A stretch of DNA of 64,000 bases from Tissierella praeacuta DSM 18095 (GCF_900128955.1 NZ_FQTY01000001.1:451235-515234); one strand, 5' to 3'. Positions 53,882-63,506 are shown, numbered from the stretch's first letter. Notes: a model not told the origin generated them from the letters alone. Made by a program: numbers and translations.

Positions 53882-54325
53882 TTAAGCATAGTTTAACTTT
53901 TCTTGATAATCTTTAAACTCTAGATATCTTTTATATGCTAAACTTACAAGGGATTTATCTTGACTGTAGGTAATCATGTCAACAGCTTCCTCTACTGGAT
54001 AAAATCCTCCCTCTTTAAAACCTTCTTCAAGATTAACTTTATACTCTTCATCTTGTGATTCCATTATATACCATATGATTTTATTGCAAACTGCCTGATT
54101 TCTTGAAAATGAATAAAATTCATAAGCAGTTTCTCCAGCAGAGGATACAATTTTAGGAGCATTAACTCCTGTTTCATATTCTACTCTATTAATAGCTGTT
54201 TCTGGTGGTAATTGTTCTCCTCTTATCTTTCCCTTTGGTAATACCCATTCATTTTTATCATTTTTCAAAACAAAAACCTTATCATCTCTAAATACAACTC
54301 CACCAGCACAATTTCTTATTATCAT
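53882..54325 (-). CDS. NUDIX hydrolase
   Basis: A 147-residue NUDIX domain protein. The box is degenerate: WVLPKGKIRGEQLPPETA is recognisable, followed by INRVEYETGV, where the canonical REUXEE would have two glutamates (here RVEYET). Metal binding may therefore be altered and activity on a nucleoside diphosphate derivative is uncertain. ATG 54325 follows AGGAG by nine bases; a TTG 54334 directly abuts that SD. Confidence 0.8.
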   Translation of the reverse strand: MIIRNCAGGVVFRDDKVFVLKNDKNEWVLPKGKIRGEQLPPETAINRVEYETGVNAPKIVSSAGETAYEFYSFSRNQAVCNKIIWYIMESQDEEYKVNLEEGFKEGGFYPVEEAVDMITYSQDKSLVSLAYKRYLEFKDYQEKLNYA

Positions 54326-54394
54326 TGGGTTCAACTCCTTTTTTATTTATATGATATTAATTTCTTAATAATTTTTCAATACATTTCTTTAATC

Positions 54395-55675
54395 TTAAAT
54401 TATATATTCTTTATATCTCTCTAAATCTACTTTATTAATAGTTAGTTTTAGCATCGTGCCGTCTTCTAAATATTCTAAACTATTAATCTGATAATTATCA
54501 CAAAAATAATTTACTATATTTTGTTTTTGATAAGGTATTTTTATAGTAACCATCTTATACTGTTGAGGTAATAAATCTTCAATGCTTTCCAATAACCTAT
54601 CTATATTTTCCCCATTTTTAGCTGATATAAACAGTTTATTATCTACATATCTGCTATCATAAAACAAATTATGAATATCTACTTTATCCATCTTATTAAA
54701 AACTGTAAGTATAGGCTTGTCTAAGACATCTAAATCTTTTAATATATTATAGGTAGTTTGAATTTGTATATCTAAATCTTTATTAGAAGCATCTACAATA
54801 TGAAGCAACAAATCTGCATATTTTACTTCTTCTAAAGTACCTTTAAATGCTTCTATTAACTTTGTAGGAAGTTTAGACACAAATCCTACTGTATCAGTTA
54901 ATAAAAACCCTTGACCATTATGAAGTTTGGCTCGTCTTAAAGATGTATCTAATGTTGCAAATAGCATATCCTTTACAAAAACCTGCTTCGACTCTTCATA
55001 TTCATCATTTAATTCAATTATCTTATTTAATAATGTTGATTTACCAGCATTAGTATAACCTACTAATGCTACAATGGGTAAGTTTGAATCCTCTCTTTTC
55101 TTTCTTTTTATATTTCTATTTTGTTCTACTTCTTTTAATTGTTTTTCTATATTATCTACTTCTCTCAATATATGTCTTCTATCGGTTTCTAATTTTTGCT
55201 CTCCTGGCCCCCTTGTTCCTATACCACCACCAGTTCTAGACAAATAATCTCTAAATCCAATTAATCTCGGAAGTCGATATTTAAGTTGAGCTAATTTTAC
55301 TTGTAATTTTCCTTCTTTTGAGTTTGCCCTACTAGCAAAAATATCTAAAATTAGATTCGTTCTATCAACTATTTTTTTATCAATAATCTTTTCTAGATTT
55401 CTCAACTGTGCTCCAGATAATTCGTCATTAAATACTACAGTTGTAATATCTAACTCCTCACAATAATTTTTTATCTCCTCTGCTTTTCCCTTGCCTATAA
55501 AATATGCTGGGTTTATACTCTCTTTTTTTTGTACTACTCTAGAAATCACCATGCCCCCTGCTGCTTTTACCAGTTCTTCCAATTCATCTAAGGAATTTTC
55601 AATATCTATTGTATCTGTATCAAGTTCCACACCAATTATAAGAACTCTTTCCATATTCTTCATTTCTTGGTTCAA
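54395..55675 (-). CDS. hflX: GTPase HflX
   Basis: A 426-residue ribosome-associated GTPase that splits stalled ribosomes under stress. It has an N-terminal HflX domain (NPAYFIGKGKAEEI), a coiled segment, and a G domain with G1 GYTNAGKST, G3 DTVGF and G4 NKMD, plus a C-terminal domain. TTG 55675 is preferred because GGGAG lies eight bases upstream; TTG 55690 overlaps that SD and ATG 55663 is an alternative. It is divergent from pbp1A. Confidence 0.93.
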   Translation of the reverse strand: MNQEMKNMERVLIIGVELDTDTIDIENSLDELEELVKAAGGMVISRVVQKKESINPAYFIGKGKAEEIKNYCEELDITTVVFNDELSGAQLRNLEKIIDKKIVDRTNLILDIFASRANSKEGKLQVKLAQLKYRLPRLIGFRDYLSRTGGGIGTRGPGEQKLETDRRHILREVDNIEKQLKEVEQNRNIKRKKREDSNLPIVALVGYTNAGKSTLLNKIIELNDEYEESKQVFVKDMLFATLDTSLRRAKLHNGQGFLLTDTVGFVSKLPTKLIEAFKGTLEEVKYADLLLHIVDASNKDLDIQIQTTYNILKDLDVLDKPILTVFNKMDKVDIHNLFYDSRYVDNKLFISAKNGENIDRLLESIEDLLPQQYKMVTIKIPYQKQNIVNYFCDNYQINSLEYLEDGTMLKLTINKVDLERYKEYII

Positions 55676-55835
55676 TTTATCAACTCCCAAAAAATCATTA
55701 AATTTATATCTTTCTTTTATTATATCACCATTTAAACAATTTATCTAACAATATACACAAAACACTATTGATTAAGCTATAATTTATATTTATTTCTTCG
55801 TAACTATATTGTAATAATCATTTAAACTTCTAATA

Positions 55836-55864
55836 TTAACATTATAATATTTCTATGGTATAAT
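55836..55864 (+). promoter_or_regulatory. Sigma-A promoter of pbp1A
   Basis: TTAACA (55836-55841), 17-bp spacer and TATAAT (55859-55864), the latter with an extended -10 TG. It lies 39 bp upstream of the pbp1A ATG, whose SD is AAGGAGG. This is a good housekeeping match. Confidence 0.65.
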
Positions 55865-55903
55865 TAACTAATTAAGCCTTTTCTCAATTAAGGAGGTAGT
55901 TTT

Positions 55904-58816
55904 ATGGATAATAGCAATGATAATAATAAGAAAAAGAAAAAAAAGAAAGGTTCCACTGGAAATATCGTATTTAAATCTATAAAGATATTTTTAGTTATAT
56001 TTTTAATGTTATCTGTTATAGCAGGAGGCATATTAATTGGTGCAGTTCTATCTATTTTAAAGGATGTTCCTAATATAGATCCTTCAAAGGTCAATTCTTC
56101 TCTAGATTTAACGTCAACTATATACGATGCTGACGGAGAACTTATTGAAAAAATTCAGGCACCAGAGTTTAGGACTATGGTAAAATTAAATCAAATGCCA
56201 AAGCATCTTAGAGATGCATATATTGCTATAGAAGATGAAAGATTTGAAAAACATATTGGAGTAGACCCTAAGGGTATAGTTTCTGCTGCAATAGACAATA
56301 TAAAGGCTGGCTCTGCTGTGAGAGGAGCCAGTACAATAACCCAGCAATTAGCAAGAAATGTCTATTTAAACAGAGAAAAGAGTTGGGATAGAAAGATTAA
56401 AGAGGCTTATTTGGCCATCCAAATAGAAAAAACCCTTACAAAGGATCAAGTACTAGAGGCTTATTTAAATAGGGTTAATCTAGGTCAAGGTGCATATGGT
56501 GTACAAGAAGCAGCACAAACTTATTTTTCAAAAAATGTAGAAGACCTTACTCTTGCAGAATCTGCATTGTTTGCGGGTATAGTCAAATCACCTACTAAAT
56601 ACGCACCTTATCATACTGTAAGTCCTGAAAACTTCAACGCTGAAAAACATTATGAGGTTGGACGTTTAGAAATTTTAGGTGAAAAATATATAGCAGTATA
56701 TAATGAAGAGGCTGTAAAAAGACAAAAGATTATATTAAAAAAGATGTTAGAATTAGGCAAAATAACAAAGTCACAATATCAAGAGGCAATTAATGAAAAT
56801 ATTAAAGAAAATTTAAAACCTGGACAAAAGAAACTTGAAGGTATCTCTTCTTATTTTACAGACTATGTTAAAACCCAAGCAGTTAAAGCATTAATGGAAA
56901 GACTTGGTTATACAAAGGAACAAGCACAAGACGAGTTATTCACAGGTGGATTGAAGATATATTCTACTATGGATGTAAAACTTCAAAGAGAATTGGAAAA
57001 TGTATATAATAATTTTACTGAAATTCTAGTAAGTAATTCATCAAAAATAAAAGGGCCTATATTAGTAGACTGGAGATTAAATAAATCCAAAGATGTTATT
57101 GACGAAAAAGGAAATATTATTTACTATAATCAAAATAATCTCTTTAATGATAATTTTGAGTTGATATTAGAAAAAGGCACTTACGAATTTAAAGATAACA
57201 ATTTATTTATTAAAAATAAAAAACTTATGCCATATAAAAAACATATAGATGTTGGTGACTATTATACAATAGATGATAGAAAAAATTTAGTAAGTCATAG
57301 TGTTGGTTCAATAGTAATACCAGAAGAAAATTATAATATCCTTGATAATAAAGAAATTAAAATAAGTAGTGATTATCTAGATAAAAATAAAGATTTTTAT
57401 AGAGTTGACGAAAAGGGAAATCTATTAGTCAGCGAAAAATATTTCTTTAGATCTAAGGACGGTGTTGTACAACCTCAATCAGCTACTGTTATAATGGATT
57501 ATAGGACAGGCCAAATTAAGGCTTTAGTAGGAGGTAGGGATATTGAAGGTGCTAGGATATTAAATAGAGCAACTGCATCTCGAAGGCAACCTGGTTCCGC
57601 TATGAAACCTATAGCTGCTTATTTACCAGCATTGGATAATGGATATACAGCTGCTACGCCAATAGATGATGTTCCATTTTATGTAAATGGAAAACTATGG
57701 CCAAAAAACTGGTATAGAGACAGATATAGAGGTATTCATACTCTAAGACGCTCAGTAGAACAATCTGTCAACGTAAATGCTGTTAAAGTTGTAGAATCCA
57801 TTGGAATTCAAACATCTATGTCATATTTAGAAAAGTTAGGAATTATCAGCAAAACTGACCCTGAAAACGATAGCTTTGTTACAGCTAAGGAAAATAAGGC
57901 TAGTAACGATGAAAACTTATCAGCACTTGGACTAGGTGGTATGACAAAAGGTCTGACACCTTTAGAATTAACTGCTGCATACGGTGCTATAGCAAACAGT
58001 GGTATATATATAGAACCTAGAGCTTTCACTAAAATAGAAGATAAGAATGGTAATATATTAATTGATAATACTCCAAAAGAAACCATAGTAGTATCCCCTC
58101 AAGTAGCATATATAATGTCAGATATCTTGAGGACTACTGTATCAAATGGTATTGCAGGAAGAGCTAAAATTTCTAAGATGGCAGTAGCAGGTAAGACCGG
58201 TACAACAACAGATCAGGCGGATATTTGGTTTGTTGGATTTACGCCATACTATGTTTCTGCTACATGGATAGGAAATGACTCACCTAAGATTACTCTTACA
58301 CAAAGTAGTGGTACAGCCGTACAATTATGGCAACATATAATGACTAGAATGCATGAAGGTTTAGAAAGTAAAACATCCTTCGATAAACCTAGTGGTATAG
58401 TATCTGTAAATATATGTACTCAGTCAGGAAAATTACCAACAGAACTTTGTACTCGTGACCCAAGGGGAAGTACAGTTAAATCTGAAATATTTGTAAAGGG
58501 AACAGAACCAAAAAGTCATTGTGATGTTCACGTAGAAGTCACCATAGATAGTACCAATGGAAAACTGGCTAATGAATATTGTCCAGAAGAAAATAAAGTT
58601 AAAAAGGTGTTTGTAGATCGTACACCACCTTATTTCCCATCAGAACACAATGGTATTACACCAACAGATTTTCAGTTTTCTGTTCCAAGAGAGTTCTGTA
58701 CTGATCATAACCATAACACTGTAATACCCGAACCTATAGAAGATGATTTTAGTTCTCCTCCATATATATGGGAAGATGAAGATGAAAATGAAAATGAATA
58801 TAATAACGAAAACTAA
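55904..58816 (+). CDS. pbpA: Class A penicillin-binding protein 1A (bifunctional)
   Basis: A 970-residue bifunctional glycosyltransferase/transpeptidase. A very basic cytoplasmic tail (KKKKKKKG) and one membrane helix (about residues 20-45) precede the GT51 domain with EDERFEKHIGVDPKGI and RGASTITQQLARN. The transpeptidase shows SxxK in QPGSAMKP, SxN in QSVNVNAV and KTG in AGKTGTTTDQADIW. An acidic C-terminal tail follows a cysteine-containing region (TQSGKLPTELC, EYCPEE). The membrane anchor puts the enzyme domains outside. A sigma-A-type promoter precedes it. Confidence 0.93.
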   Translation: MDNSNDNNKKKKKKKGSTGNIVFKSIKIFLVIFLMLSVIAGGILIGAVLSILKDVPNIDPSKVNSSLDLTSTIYDADGELIEKIQAPEFRTMVKLNQMPKHLRDAYIAIEDERFEKHIGVDPKGIVSAAIDNIKAGSAVRGASTITQQLARNVYLNREKSWDRKIKEAYLAIQIEKTLTKDQVLEAYLNRVNLGQGAYGVQEAAQTYFSKNVEDLTLAESALFAGIVKSPTKYAPYHTVSPENFNAEKHYEVGRLEILGEKYIAVYNEEAVKRQKIILKKMLELGKITKSQYQEAINENIKENLKPGQKKLEGISSYFTDYVKTQAVKALMERLGYTKEQAQDELFTGGLKIYSTMDVKLQRELENVYNNFTEILVSNSSKIKGPILVDWRLNKSKDVIDEKGNIIYYNQNNLFNDNFELILEKGTYEFKDNNLFIKNKKLMPYKKHIDVGDYYTIDDRKNLVSHSVGSIVIPEENYNILDNKEIKISSDYLDKNKDFYRVDEKGNLLVSEKYFFRSKDGVVQPQSATVIMDYRTGQIKALVGGRDIEGARILNRATASRRQPGSAMKPIAAYLPALDNGYTAATPIDDVPFYVNGKLWPKNWYRDRYRGIHTLRRSVEQSVNVNAVKVVESIGIQTSMSYLEKLGIISKTDPENDSFVTAKENKASNDENLSALGLGGMTKGLTPLELTAAYGAIANSGIYIEPRAFTKIEDKNGNILIDNTPKETIVVSPQVAYIMSDILRTTVSNGIAGRAKISKMAVAGKTGTTTDQADIWFVGFTPYYVSATWIGNDSPKITLTQSSGTAVQLWQHIMTRMHEGLESKTSFDKPSGIVSVNICTQSGKLPTELCTRDPRGSTVKSEIFVKGTEPKSHCDVHVEVTIDSTNGKLANEYCPEENKVKKVFVDRTPPYFPSEHNGITPTDFQFSVPREFCTDHNHNTVIPEPIEDDFSSPPYIWEDEDENENEYNNEN

Positions 58817-58837
58817 GGTTAATTCCTTAGTTTTTCG
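58807..58837. terminator. Bidirectional terminator between pbp1A and spoVAE
   Basis: 12-bp stem (58807-58818 with 58825-58837, one unpaired T) with TTAATT loop. It covers the pbp1A stop codon and ends just inside spoVAE, with T/A runs on both sides, as expected between convergent genes. Confidence 0.7.
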
Positions 58838-59183
58838 TTTTTGGATTAAAAACTAATGCCATTATATACCCAAATAAAATTGCAGCAGCCACTCCACCAG
58901 CAGTTGCTTGTAACCCTCCAGTAAAGGCACCTATTACTCCTTTAGTCTTAGCACCTTCGATTGCACCCTCTGCTAAAGCATTTCCAAACCCTACTATTGG
59001 AACTGTAGCACCTGCACCTGCGAACTTTACAAGGGGTTTATAAACTCCTATACCTCCTAAAATAACACCTGCCGTAAGAAAAGAAACCAATATATGGGCA
59101 GGAGTCCATTTAGTATTATCTAATATAACTTGACCTATTACACATATTAAGCCGCCAACTATAAAAGCTTTAATATATTCCAT
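58827..59183 (-). CDS. spoVAE: Stage V sporulation protein AE (SpoVAEb)
   Basis: A 118-residue membrane protein of the SpoVAC/SpoVAE family with several helices, beginning YIKAFIVGGLICVIGQVIL. It is part of the channel that moves dipicolinate-calcium into the forespore and out at germination. It follows spoVAD by 10 bp. Shorter AE partner genes seen in bacilli (SpoVAEa) are not present here. Confidence 0.92.
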   Translation of the reverse strand: MEYIKAFIVGGLICVIGQVILDNTKWTPAHILVSFLTAGVILGGIGVYKPLVKFAGAGATVPIVGFGNALAEGAIEGAKTKGVIGAFTGGLQATAGGVAAAILFGYIMALVFNPKTKN

Positions 59184-59193
59184 ATAACCACCC

Positions 59194-60213
59194 CTAACTA
59201 TTATTTATATCTATAGTAATTGCATGAGCTATTCCCGGAATCGATTCACCTTGTTGATTTATAATTGTTGAATGAAGTGCTCCCGTAGCCATTATCAATA
59301 CTCTGTTAAATTTTCCTTTCATCATTTCCTTATATATATAACCATTTAATACAACTGCAGCACATCCACACCCAGAGCCTCCTGCATGAGTATCTTGAGC
59401 TTCCCCATCGAATATTTCCACACCACAATCTGTATACATACTGGATAAATCATATCCTTCTTTTTTCATTAAATCTAATACTATATTCTTTCCTACCTTC
59501 CCTAAATCTCCTGATATTATAAGATCATAGCTAGATGGAGAGTAACCAGTATCTTTAAAATGTGTAACTAGTGTATCAACAGCTGCTGGTGCCATAGCAG
59601 CCCCCATATTTGTAGCATCTTTAATACCCATATCTATAATTTTACCAGTAGTTGCATAAGTAATATATGGTCCATTTCCTTCTGATGAAAGTATAGTAGC
59701 TCCAGATCCAGTAACTGTCCATTGTGCTCCAAAATTTCTTTGAGAACCATATTCCAATGGAAATCTAAATTGTCTTTCAGCAGAACTGAAATGACTAGAT
59801 GTAGCACATATTACTTTGTCTGCAAACCCACCATCTATAAGCATTGCACCTAAAGATAAAGACTGTGTCATAGTGGAACAAGCTCCATATAATCCATAAT
59901 AAGGGATACTAAGTGCTCTAGCTGTATAAGTAGAAGAAATTATTTGATTTAATAAATCTCCAGATAATAAGTAGTCTATATCCTGATTAGTCAAATTTCC
60001 ATTTGATAATGCTGCTTTTATAGTTTCTTCTTGTATTTTAGCTTCTGATTTTTCAAAGGATTCCTGTCCCCACATATCATCTTCTAAAATCATATCAAAA
60101 TAATCTTTAAGTGGTCCTTCACCTTCCTTTGGTCCTACTATTGTATAGGTGCTTACTATTGAAGGTGGATTCCCAAATTTAACTGTTTGTGAACCAAACT
60201 TTTTTAATGCCAT
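59194..60213 (-). CDS. spoVAD: Stage V sporulation protein AD
   Basis: A 339-residue thiolase-fold protein that binds dipicolinic acid at the spore inner membrane. The sequence GLYGACSTMTQSLSLGAMLID holds the thiolase-type core; the mid-region GGSGCGCAAVVLNGY is typical of the family. It sits between spoVAC and spoVAE with very short gaps. Confidence 0.95.
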   Translation of the reverse strand: MALKKFGSQTVKFGNPPSIVSTYTIVGPKEGEGPLKDYFDMILEDDMWGQESFEKSEAKIQEETIKAALSNGNLTNQDIDYLLSGDLLNQIISSTYTARALSIPYYGLYGACSTMTQSLSLGAMLIDGGFADKVICATSSHFSSAERQFRFPLEYGSQRNFGAQWTVTGSGATILSSEGNGPYITYATTGKIIDMGIKDATNMGAAMAPAAVDTLVTHFKDTGYSPSSYDLIISGDLGKVGKNIVLDLMKKEGYDLSSMYTDCGVEIFDGEAQDTHAGGSGCGCAAVVLNGYIYKEMMKGKFNRVLIMATGALHSTIINQQGESIPGIAHAITIDINNS

Positions 60214-60216
60214 TAA

Positions 60217-60666
60217 TTATCTCCCCTTCGTAAATAATAGATGTAATATGCCAACAATTACTGAGCTTCCTACTCCATACACTAATACAGGTCCTGCTAT
60301 AGTAAACATTTTTGATGCTACACCAAAAATAAATCCTTCTGTTTTGAACTCCATTGCAGGTGATACTACAGCATTGGAAAACCCTGTAATAGGAACAGCA
60401 GCTCCTGCTCCACCTATCTTTCCAATTTCATCATATACTCCAAGTCCAGTGAGTAATGCTCCTAAAAACACTAAAATAATAGATGTGCCTGATGCAATAG
60501 CTTTCTCATCAAGACCATTTTTCATCATCCAAGTCCTTAAAAACTGTCCTATAGTACAAATTGCTCCACCTACTAAAAAAGCAAATATTATATTCTTTAG
60601 ATAGGTAGGTTTGGGAACTTTCTTTTCGGAATACTTTTGATATTCTTTTTTATTCATATTCTCCAT
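60217..60666 (-). CDS. spoVAC: Stage V sporulation protein AC
   Basis: A 149-residue membrane protein, a paralogue of SpoVAE, with a charged N-terminal tail then NIIFAFLVGGAICTIGQFL and further helices. In Bacillus it acts as a mechanosensitive-type channel in DPA release. The stop lies 3 bp from the spoVAD start; SD GAGGAG precedes ATG 60666. Confidence 0.94.
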   Translation of the reverse strand: MENMNKKEYQKYSEKKVPKPTYLKNIIFAFLVGGAICTIGQFLRTWMMKNGLDEKAIASGTSIILVFLGALLTGLGVYDEIGKIGGAGAAVPITGFSNAVVSPAMEFKTEGFIFGVASKMFTIAGPVLVYGVGSSVIVGILHLLFTKGR

Positions 60667-60684
60667 TTATTTCATCTCCTCTAC

Positions 60685-61095
60685 TTAATTAAATATCCAA
60701 AAATATAATGAACCTGCCACTTTCCCAGCCATTAATGCCCATATAATATATCTTAAACTATCTTTTATCTTTAATTTTTTTGACATTGCTGGAATTACGT
60801 TTAATACTTCTGCTAAAGCAGATGACAATAAACCAATAAAAACTCCACATAAGAGCCCAATTAACGGAATTATAATTTTAGGCAGATTAATATGGAACTC
60901 TGAAAAATATATTATAACGAATAGAATAAAGGCTACGGATATGATCATTTGATAAAGTTTAATATATTTCCATGTATTACTTATTTGAACTAATCTTGGT
61001 ACTATTTGAAGTATTGTAATAAAAGCAGCTGCAGCAGTACCAACTGCTAATCCACCTCCAAAACCAATTGTCATTAACAATAACTTTACTCCCAT
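60685..61095 (-). CDS. spoVAB: Stage V sporulation protein AB
   Basis: A 136-residue membrane protein with about four helices (LLLMTIGFGGGLAVGTAAAAFIT, MIISVAFILFVIIYF, IIIPLIGLLCGVFIG, YIIWALMAGKVAGSLYF). SpoVAB accompanies SpoVAA in the DPA channel operon. ATG 61095 follows AGAGGTG; upstream in-frame codons overlap spoVAA. Identity is from its place and membrane profile. Confidence 0.88.
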   Translation of the reverse strand: MGVKLLLMTIGFGGGLAVGTAAAAFITILQIVPRLVQISNTWKYIKLYQMIISVAFILFVIIYFSEFHINLPKIIIPLIGLLCGVFIGLLSSALAEVLNVIPAMSKKLKIKDSLRYIIWALMAGKVAGSLYFWIFN

Positions 61096-61108
61096 AGCAC
61101 ACCTCTTT

Positions 61109-61732
61109 TTATGATTTTTCATTTTTCTTAATATCATTTAATATATGTTTTTCCATGTCTTCATCATATAGAAACAACTCTATTTCCATAGGACCTGGTT
61201 CTTTTTTTCTTCTTTCACTAAAACTAAAAATTCTAGTAAAAAATGTTAATACTCCTACTCCGATTCCAATTGAATAGGGAATATTCATAATTAAAGGATT
61301 GCTTTTCTTCTCTCCAGTAAAGGTAAAATATAATTTCTCCATAGCTTTCTTAGCGTCAACATCTGCATGAAAATTTATTATAGCTATACTTGCTCCAAAA
61401 AATAAGATTATACATACTAGAAATACTTTTATAAATTCAAAAAACGGTCTTTCCTTCTGCCGTGATTTATACTCAATCAGCACTTCTACTTCCCCAAGTA
61501 AATCTAAATCAATATCTGGATATCTACTTAAAACTTTCTCTGATATCTCTATAGCTGTTATATAATCCCAATCTTCTTCCACATTCCTTTTTTTTACTCT
61601 AATATTTTCTATATTTTTTTTAATATCTGGTTTTGTACTATATACTTCTCCCAAATCCTTTACAAGTGCATCTTTATCTGGCTCAATGGAGGCCTTTTTA
61701 TTGATTACTATATATACTTTTTCTTTATCCAT
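61109..61732 (-). CDS. spoVAA: Stage V sporulation protein AA
   Basis: A 207-residue protein with a soluble N-terminal domain (KVYIVINKKASIEPDKDALVKDLGEVYS) and two C-terminal membrane helices (FEFIKVFLVCIILFFGASIAIINF and the IGVGVLTFFTRIFS region). It is the first classical gene of the spoVA operon. Its start overlaps the end of a 54-residue gene by 8 bp. Confidence 0.92.
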   Translation of the reverse strand: MDKEKVYIVINKKASIEPDKDALVKDLGEVYSTKPDIKKNIENIRVKKRNVEEDWDYITAIEISEKVLSRYPDIDLDLLGEVEVLIEYKSRQKERPFFEFIKVFLVCIILFFGASIAIINFHADVDAKKAMEKLYFTFTGEKKSNPLIMNIPYSIGIGVGVLTFFTRIFSFSERRKKEPGPMEIELFLYDEDMEKHILNDIKKNEKS

Positions 61733-61889
61733 AAATCATACTCCATTCTAGTATATTAATAACAAAATTCGCCTTCTTTGGCACTTCTTTATTTGCAACT
61801 TCTCCCTTATACCATAAAATCCCACCAGCAAGAACTAAGAAAATCGTCAACATAATAATTATCTTTTTATAATTTAATTTATATATCAT
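61725..61889 (-). CDS. 54-residue membrane peptide gene at the head of the spoVA operon
   Basis: ATG 61889 follows GAGGTGATT, and the frame is open for 54 codons ending 8 bp inside spoVAA, so coupled translation is likely. A basic N-terminus MIYKLNYKKI is followed by a single hydrophobic helix (about residues 11-27, IIIMLTIFLVLAGGILW) and a charged tail with VANKEVPKKANFV. The layout resembles a small membrane-anchored partner of SpoVA proteins. I recognise no family. Confidence 0.75.
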   Translation of the reverse strand: MIYKLNYKKIIIMLTIFLVLAGGILWYKGEVANKEVPKKANFVINILEWSMIYG

Positions 61890-61910
61890 ATAATCACCTC
61901 ATTCTAAGAT

Positions 61911-61940
61911 TATTATCTACTATAATTATTTTTTAATACA
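61911..61940 (-). promoter_or_regulatory. Candidate sigma-G/sigma-F-type promoter of the spoVA unit
   Basis: On the minus strand TGTATT (61935-61940) and GATAATA (61911-61917) are 17 bp apart; the sigma-G consensus is TGAATA and CATACTA with 17-18 bp. It lies just ahead of the 54-residue gene and after the sigF terminator, matching known forespore control of spoVA. Confidence 0.4.
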
Positions 61941-61943
61941 AAA

Positions 61944-61964
61944 AAAGGCATATATTATGCCTTT
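61944..61964 (-). terminator. Intrinsic terminator of the spoIIA-sigF operon
   Basis: 8-bp stem AAAGGCAT/ATGCCTTT with a 5-nt loop overlapping the sigF stop, followed by seven T on the minus strand. Confidence 0.8.
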
Positions 61965-62713
61965 GCTAAATTTTTCCTCATTTCTTCTATTATCTTTTTT
62001 TCTATTCTTGAAACTTGAACTTGGGATATACCTAATTCAGATGCTACCTCAGTTTGAGTTTTATCTTTAAAATATCTCAAGATAATAACTTGCCTATCTC
62101 TAGGTTTCAACTTTGCTAACATATCTTTTAATACTATATTATCAACGATATCCCTGTCATCTTCTGATTCATTACTAATTTTATCTATTAAATATAAGGG
62201 TGAACCATCATTTTGATGTACAACGTCATAAAGATATTCAGGATGATATGAAGCTTCTAGAGCCATTACTATATCTTCCTTGTCCATTTGAATTTCATCA
62301 GATATTTCTTGAATAGTAGGTTCTCTTCCAAGTTGCATAAAAAGCTTTTCCTCTGCTCCTTTAGCCTTTGATGCAGTCTGTTTTAATGATCTACTTACCT
62401 TAACCAATCCATCATCTCTTAAAAATCTTTTAATCTCACCTATTATCATTGGTACTGCATAAGTTGAAAATCTAACATCAAAAGAAGTATCAAATTTATC
62501 AATGGCTTTTAATAATCCTATACTACCTATTTGAAACAAATCATCTACTTCATAACCTCTATTCATAAAGCCCCTTAAAACCGATCTAATAAGCCCTAGA
62601 TTAGAAGACACTAACATTTCTTTGGCTTCCATACTACCATCCTGTGCCTCCTTAATAAGTTCCATGGTCTTCTCATGGGATAACAAAGCCTTGTTTTCAC
62701 TGCCTAAACTCAT
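61955..62713 (-). CDS. sigF: RNA polymerase sporulation sigma factor SigF
   Basis: A 252-residue early forespore sigma factor. Region 2 reads SNLGLIRSVLRGFMNRGYEVDDLFQIGSIGLLKAI and region 4 ends with DKTQTEVASELGISQVQVSRIEK. It is released from SpoIIAB by dephosphorylated SpoIIAA. It is the third gene of the tricistronic spoIIA operon, 5 bp after spoIIAB. Confidence 0.97.
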   Translation of the reverse strand: MSLGSENKALLSHEKTMELIKEAQDGSMEAKEMLVSSNLGLIRSVLRGFMNRGYEVDDLFQIGSIGLLKAIDKFDTSFDVRFSTYAVPMIIGEIKRFLRDDGLVKVSRSLKQTASKAKGAEEKLFMQLGREPTIQEISDEIQMDKEDIVMALEASYHPEYLYDVVHQNDGSPLYLIDKISNESEDDRDIVDNIVLKDMLAKLKPRDRQVIILRYFKDKTQTEVASELGISQVQVSRIEKKIIEEMRKNLAKA

Positions 62714-62718
62714 AATAT

Positions 62719-63159
62719 CTACTCCTTATCTAAAAGGCTTTTAAATTTTTTTGTCATCTTTACTGTTGTACCTTTCCCCTTAATACTCTGTACTTCAAGG
62801 CTATCCATAAAAGTTTCCATAACTGTAAAACCCATACCAGATCTCTCCAAATTTGGTTTAGATGTATAAAATGGTTCACGAGCTTTATCTATATCAAGAA
62901 TCCCCATACCTCTATCTTCTACAATTATCTCTATTTCATTTCCTTCAATTTTTGATTCAACTATTACTATTCCTTCCCCATATTCATATCCATGTATAAT
63001 AGCATTGGTAACAGCCTCTGATACTGCCGTTTTAATATCTGATAATTCTTCTAATGTTGGATCCAACTGAGATGCAAATGCTGCTACTACTACCCTTGCA
63101 AAAGACTCATTATTAGATTTACTTAGGAACTCCAATTTCATATAATTTTTTTCCACCAT
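62719..63159 (-). CDS. spoIIAB: Anti-sigma F factor SpoIIAB (serine kinase)
   Basis: A 146-residue GHKL-type kinase that binds SigF and phosphorylates SpoIIAA. ATP-binding segments [16 protein letters not shown] (N box) and VEDRGMGI (G1 box) and [15 protein letters not shown] are clear; [14 protein letters not shown] matches the N-terminus of the family. ATG 63159 lies six bases after AGGAG; ATG 63165 overlaps the SD. Confidence 0.96.
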   Translation of the reverse strand: MVEKNYMKLEFLSKSNNESFARVVVAAFASQLDPTLEELSDIKTAVSEAVTNAIIHGYEYGEGIVIVESKIEGNEIEIIVEDRGMGILDIDKAREPFYTSKPNLERSGMGFTVMETFMDSLEVQSIKGKGTTVKMTKKFKSLLDKE

Positions 63160-63170
63160 TTTCATCTCCT

Positions 63171-63506
63171 TTATAAACTTTCATTTGCTGCTTCAATTGT
63201 TGGATATACATTTATTATTTTGAGTAATCCAGACATCCTAAGCATCTTATCTACATATGCATTATCACTTACTATAGCCATTAACCCCTTTTTTTCTATA
63301 CAATTTTTATATCTTCCCATAATAAGTCCTATTCCTGAGCTATCCATAAAAGTTAACCCTCTTAAATCTAATATTATGTTTTTAAGTTTTGGATCAAAAT
63401 ATTGTTGATCTATTTTTTCCCTTACATTTTCCGTAGTATGATGATCTAACTCCCCCTTAAATTGTACCAATAAATTATTTTTGTGTTTTTCTACTGATAG
63501 ATACAA
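63171..63506 (-). CDS. spoIIAA: Anti-sigma F factor antagonist SpoIIAA
   Basis: A 111-residue STAS-domain protein. The SpoIIAB phosphorylation site is Ser56 in [12 protein letters not shown], aligned with Ser58 of Bacillus subtilis. Dephosphorylated SpoIIAA frees SigF. The start is TTG 63506 after GGAGGGG. First gene of the operon, 5 bp before spoIIAB. Confidence 0.96.
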   Translation of the reverse strand: MYLSVEKHKNNLLVQFKGELDHHTTENVREKIDQQYFDPKLKNIILDLRGLTFMDSSGIGLIMGRYKNCIEKKGLMAIVSDNAYVDKMLRMSGLLKIINVYPTIEAANESL

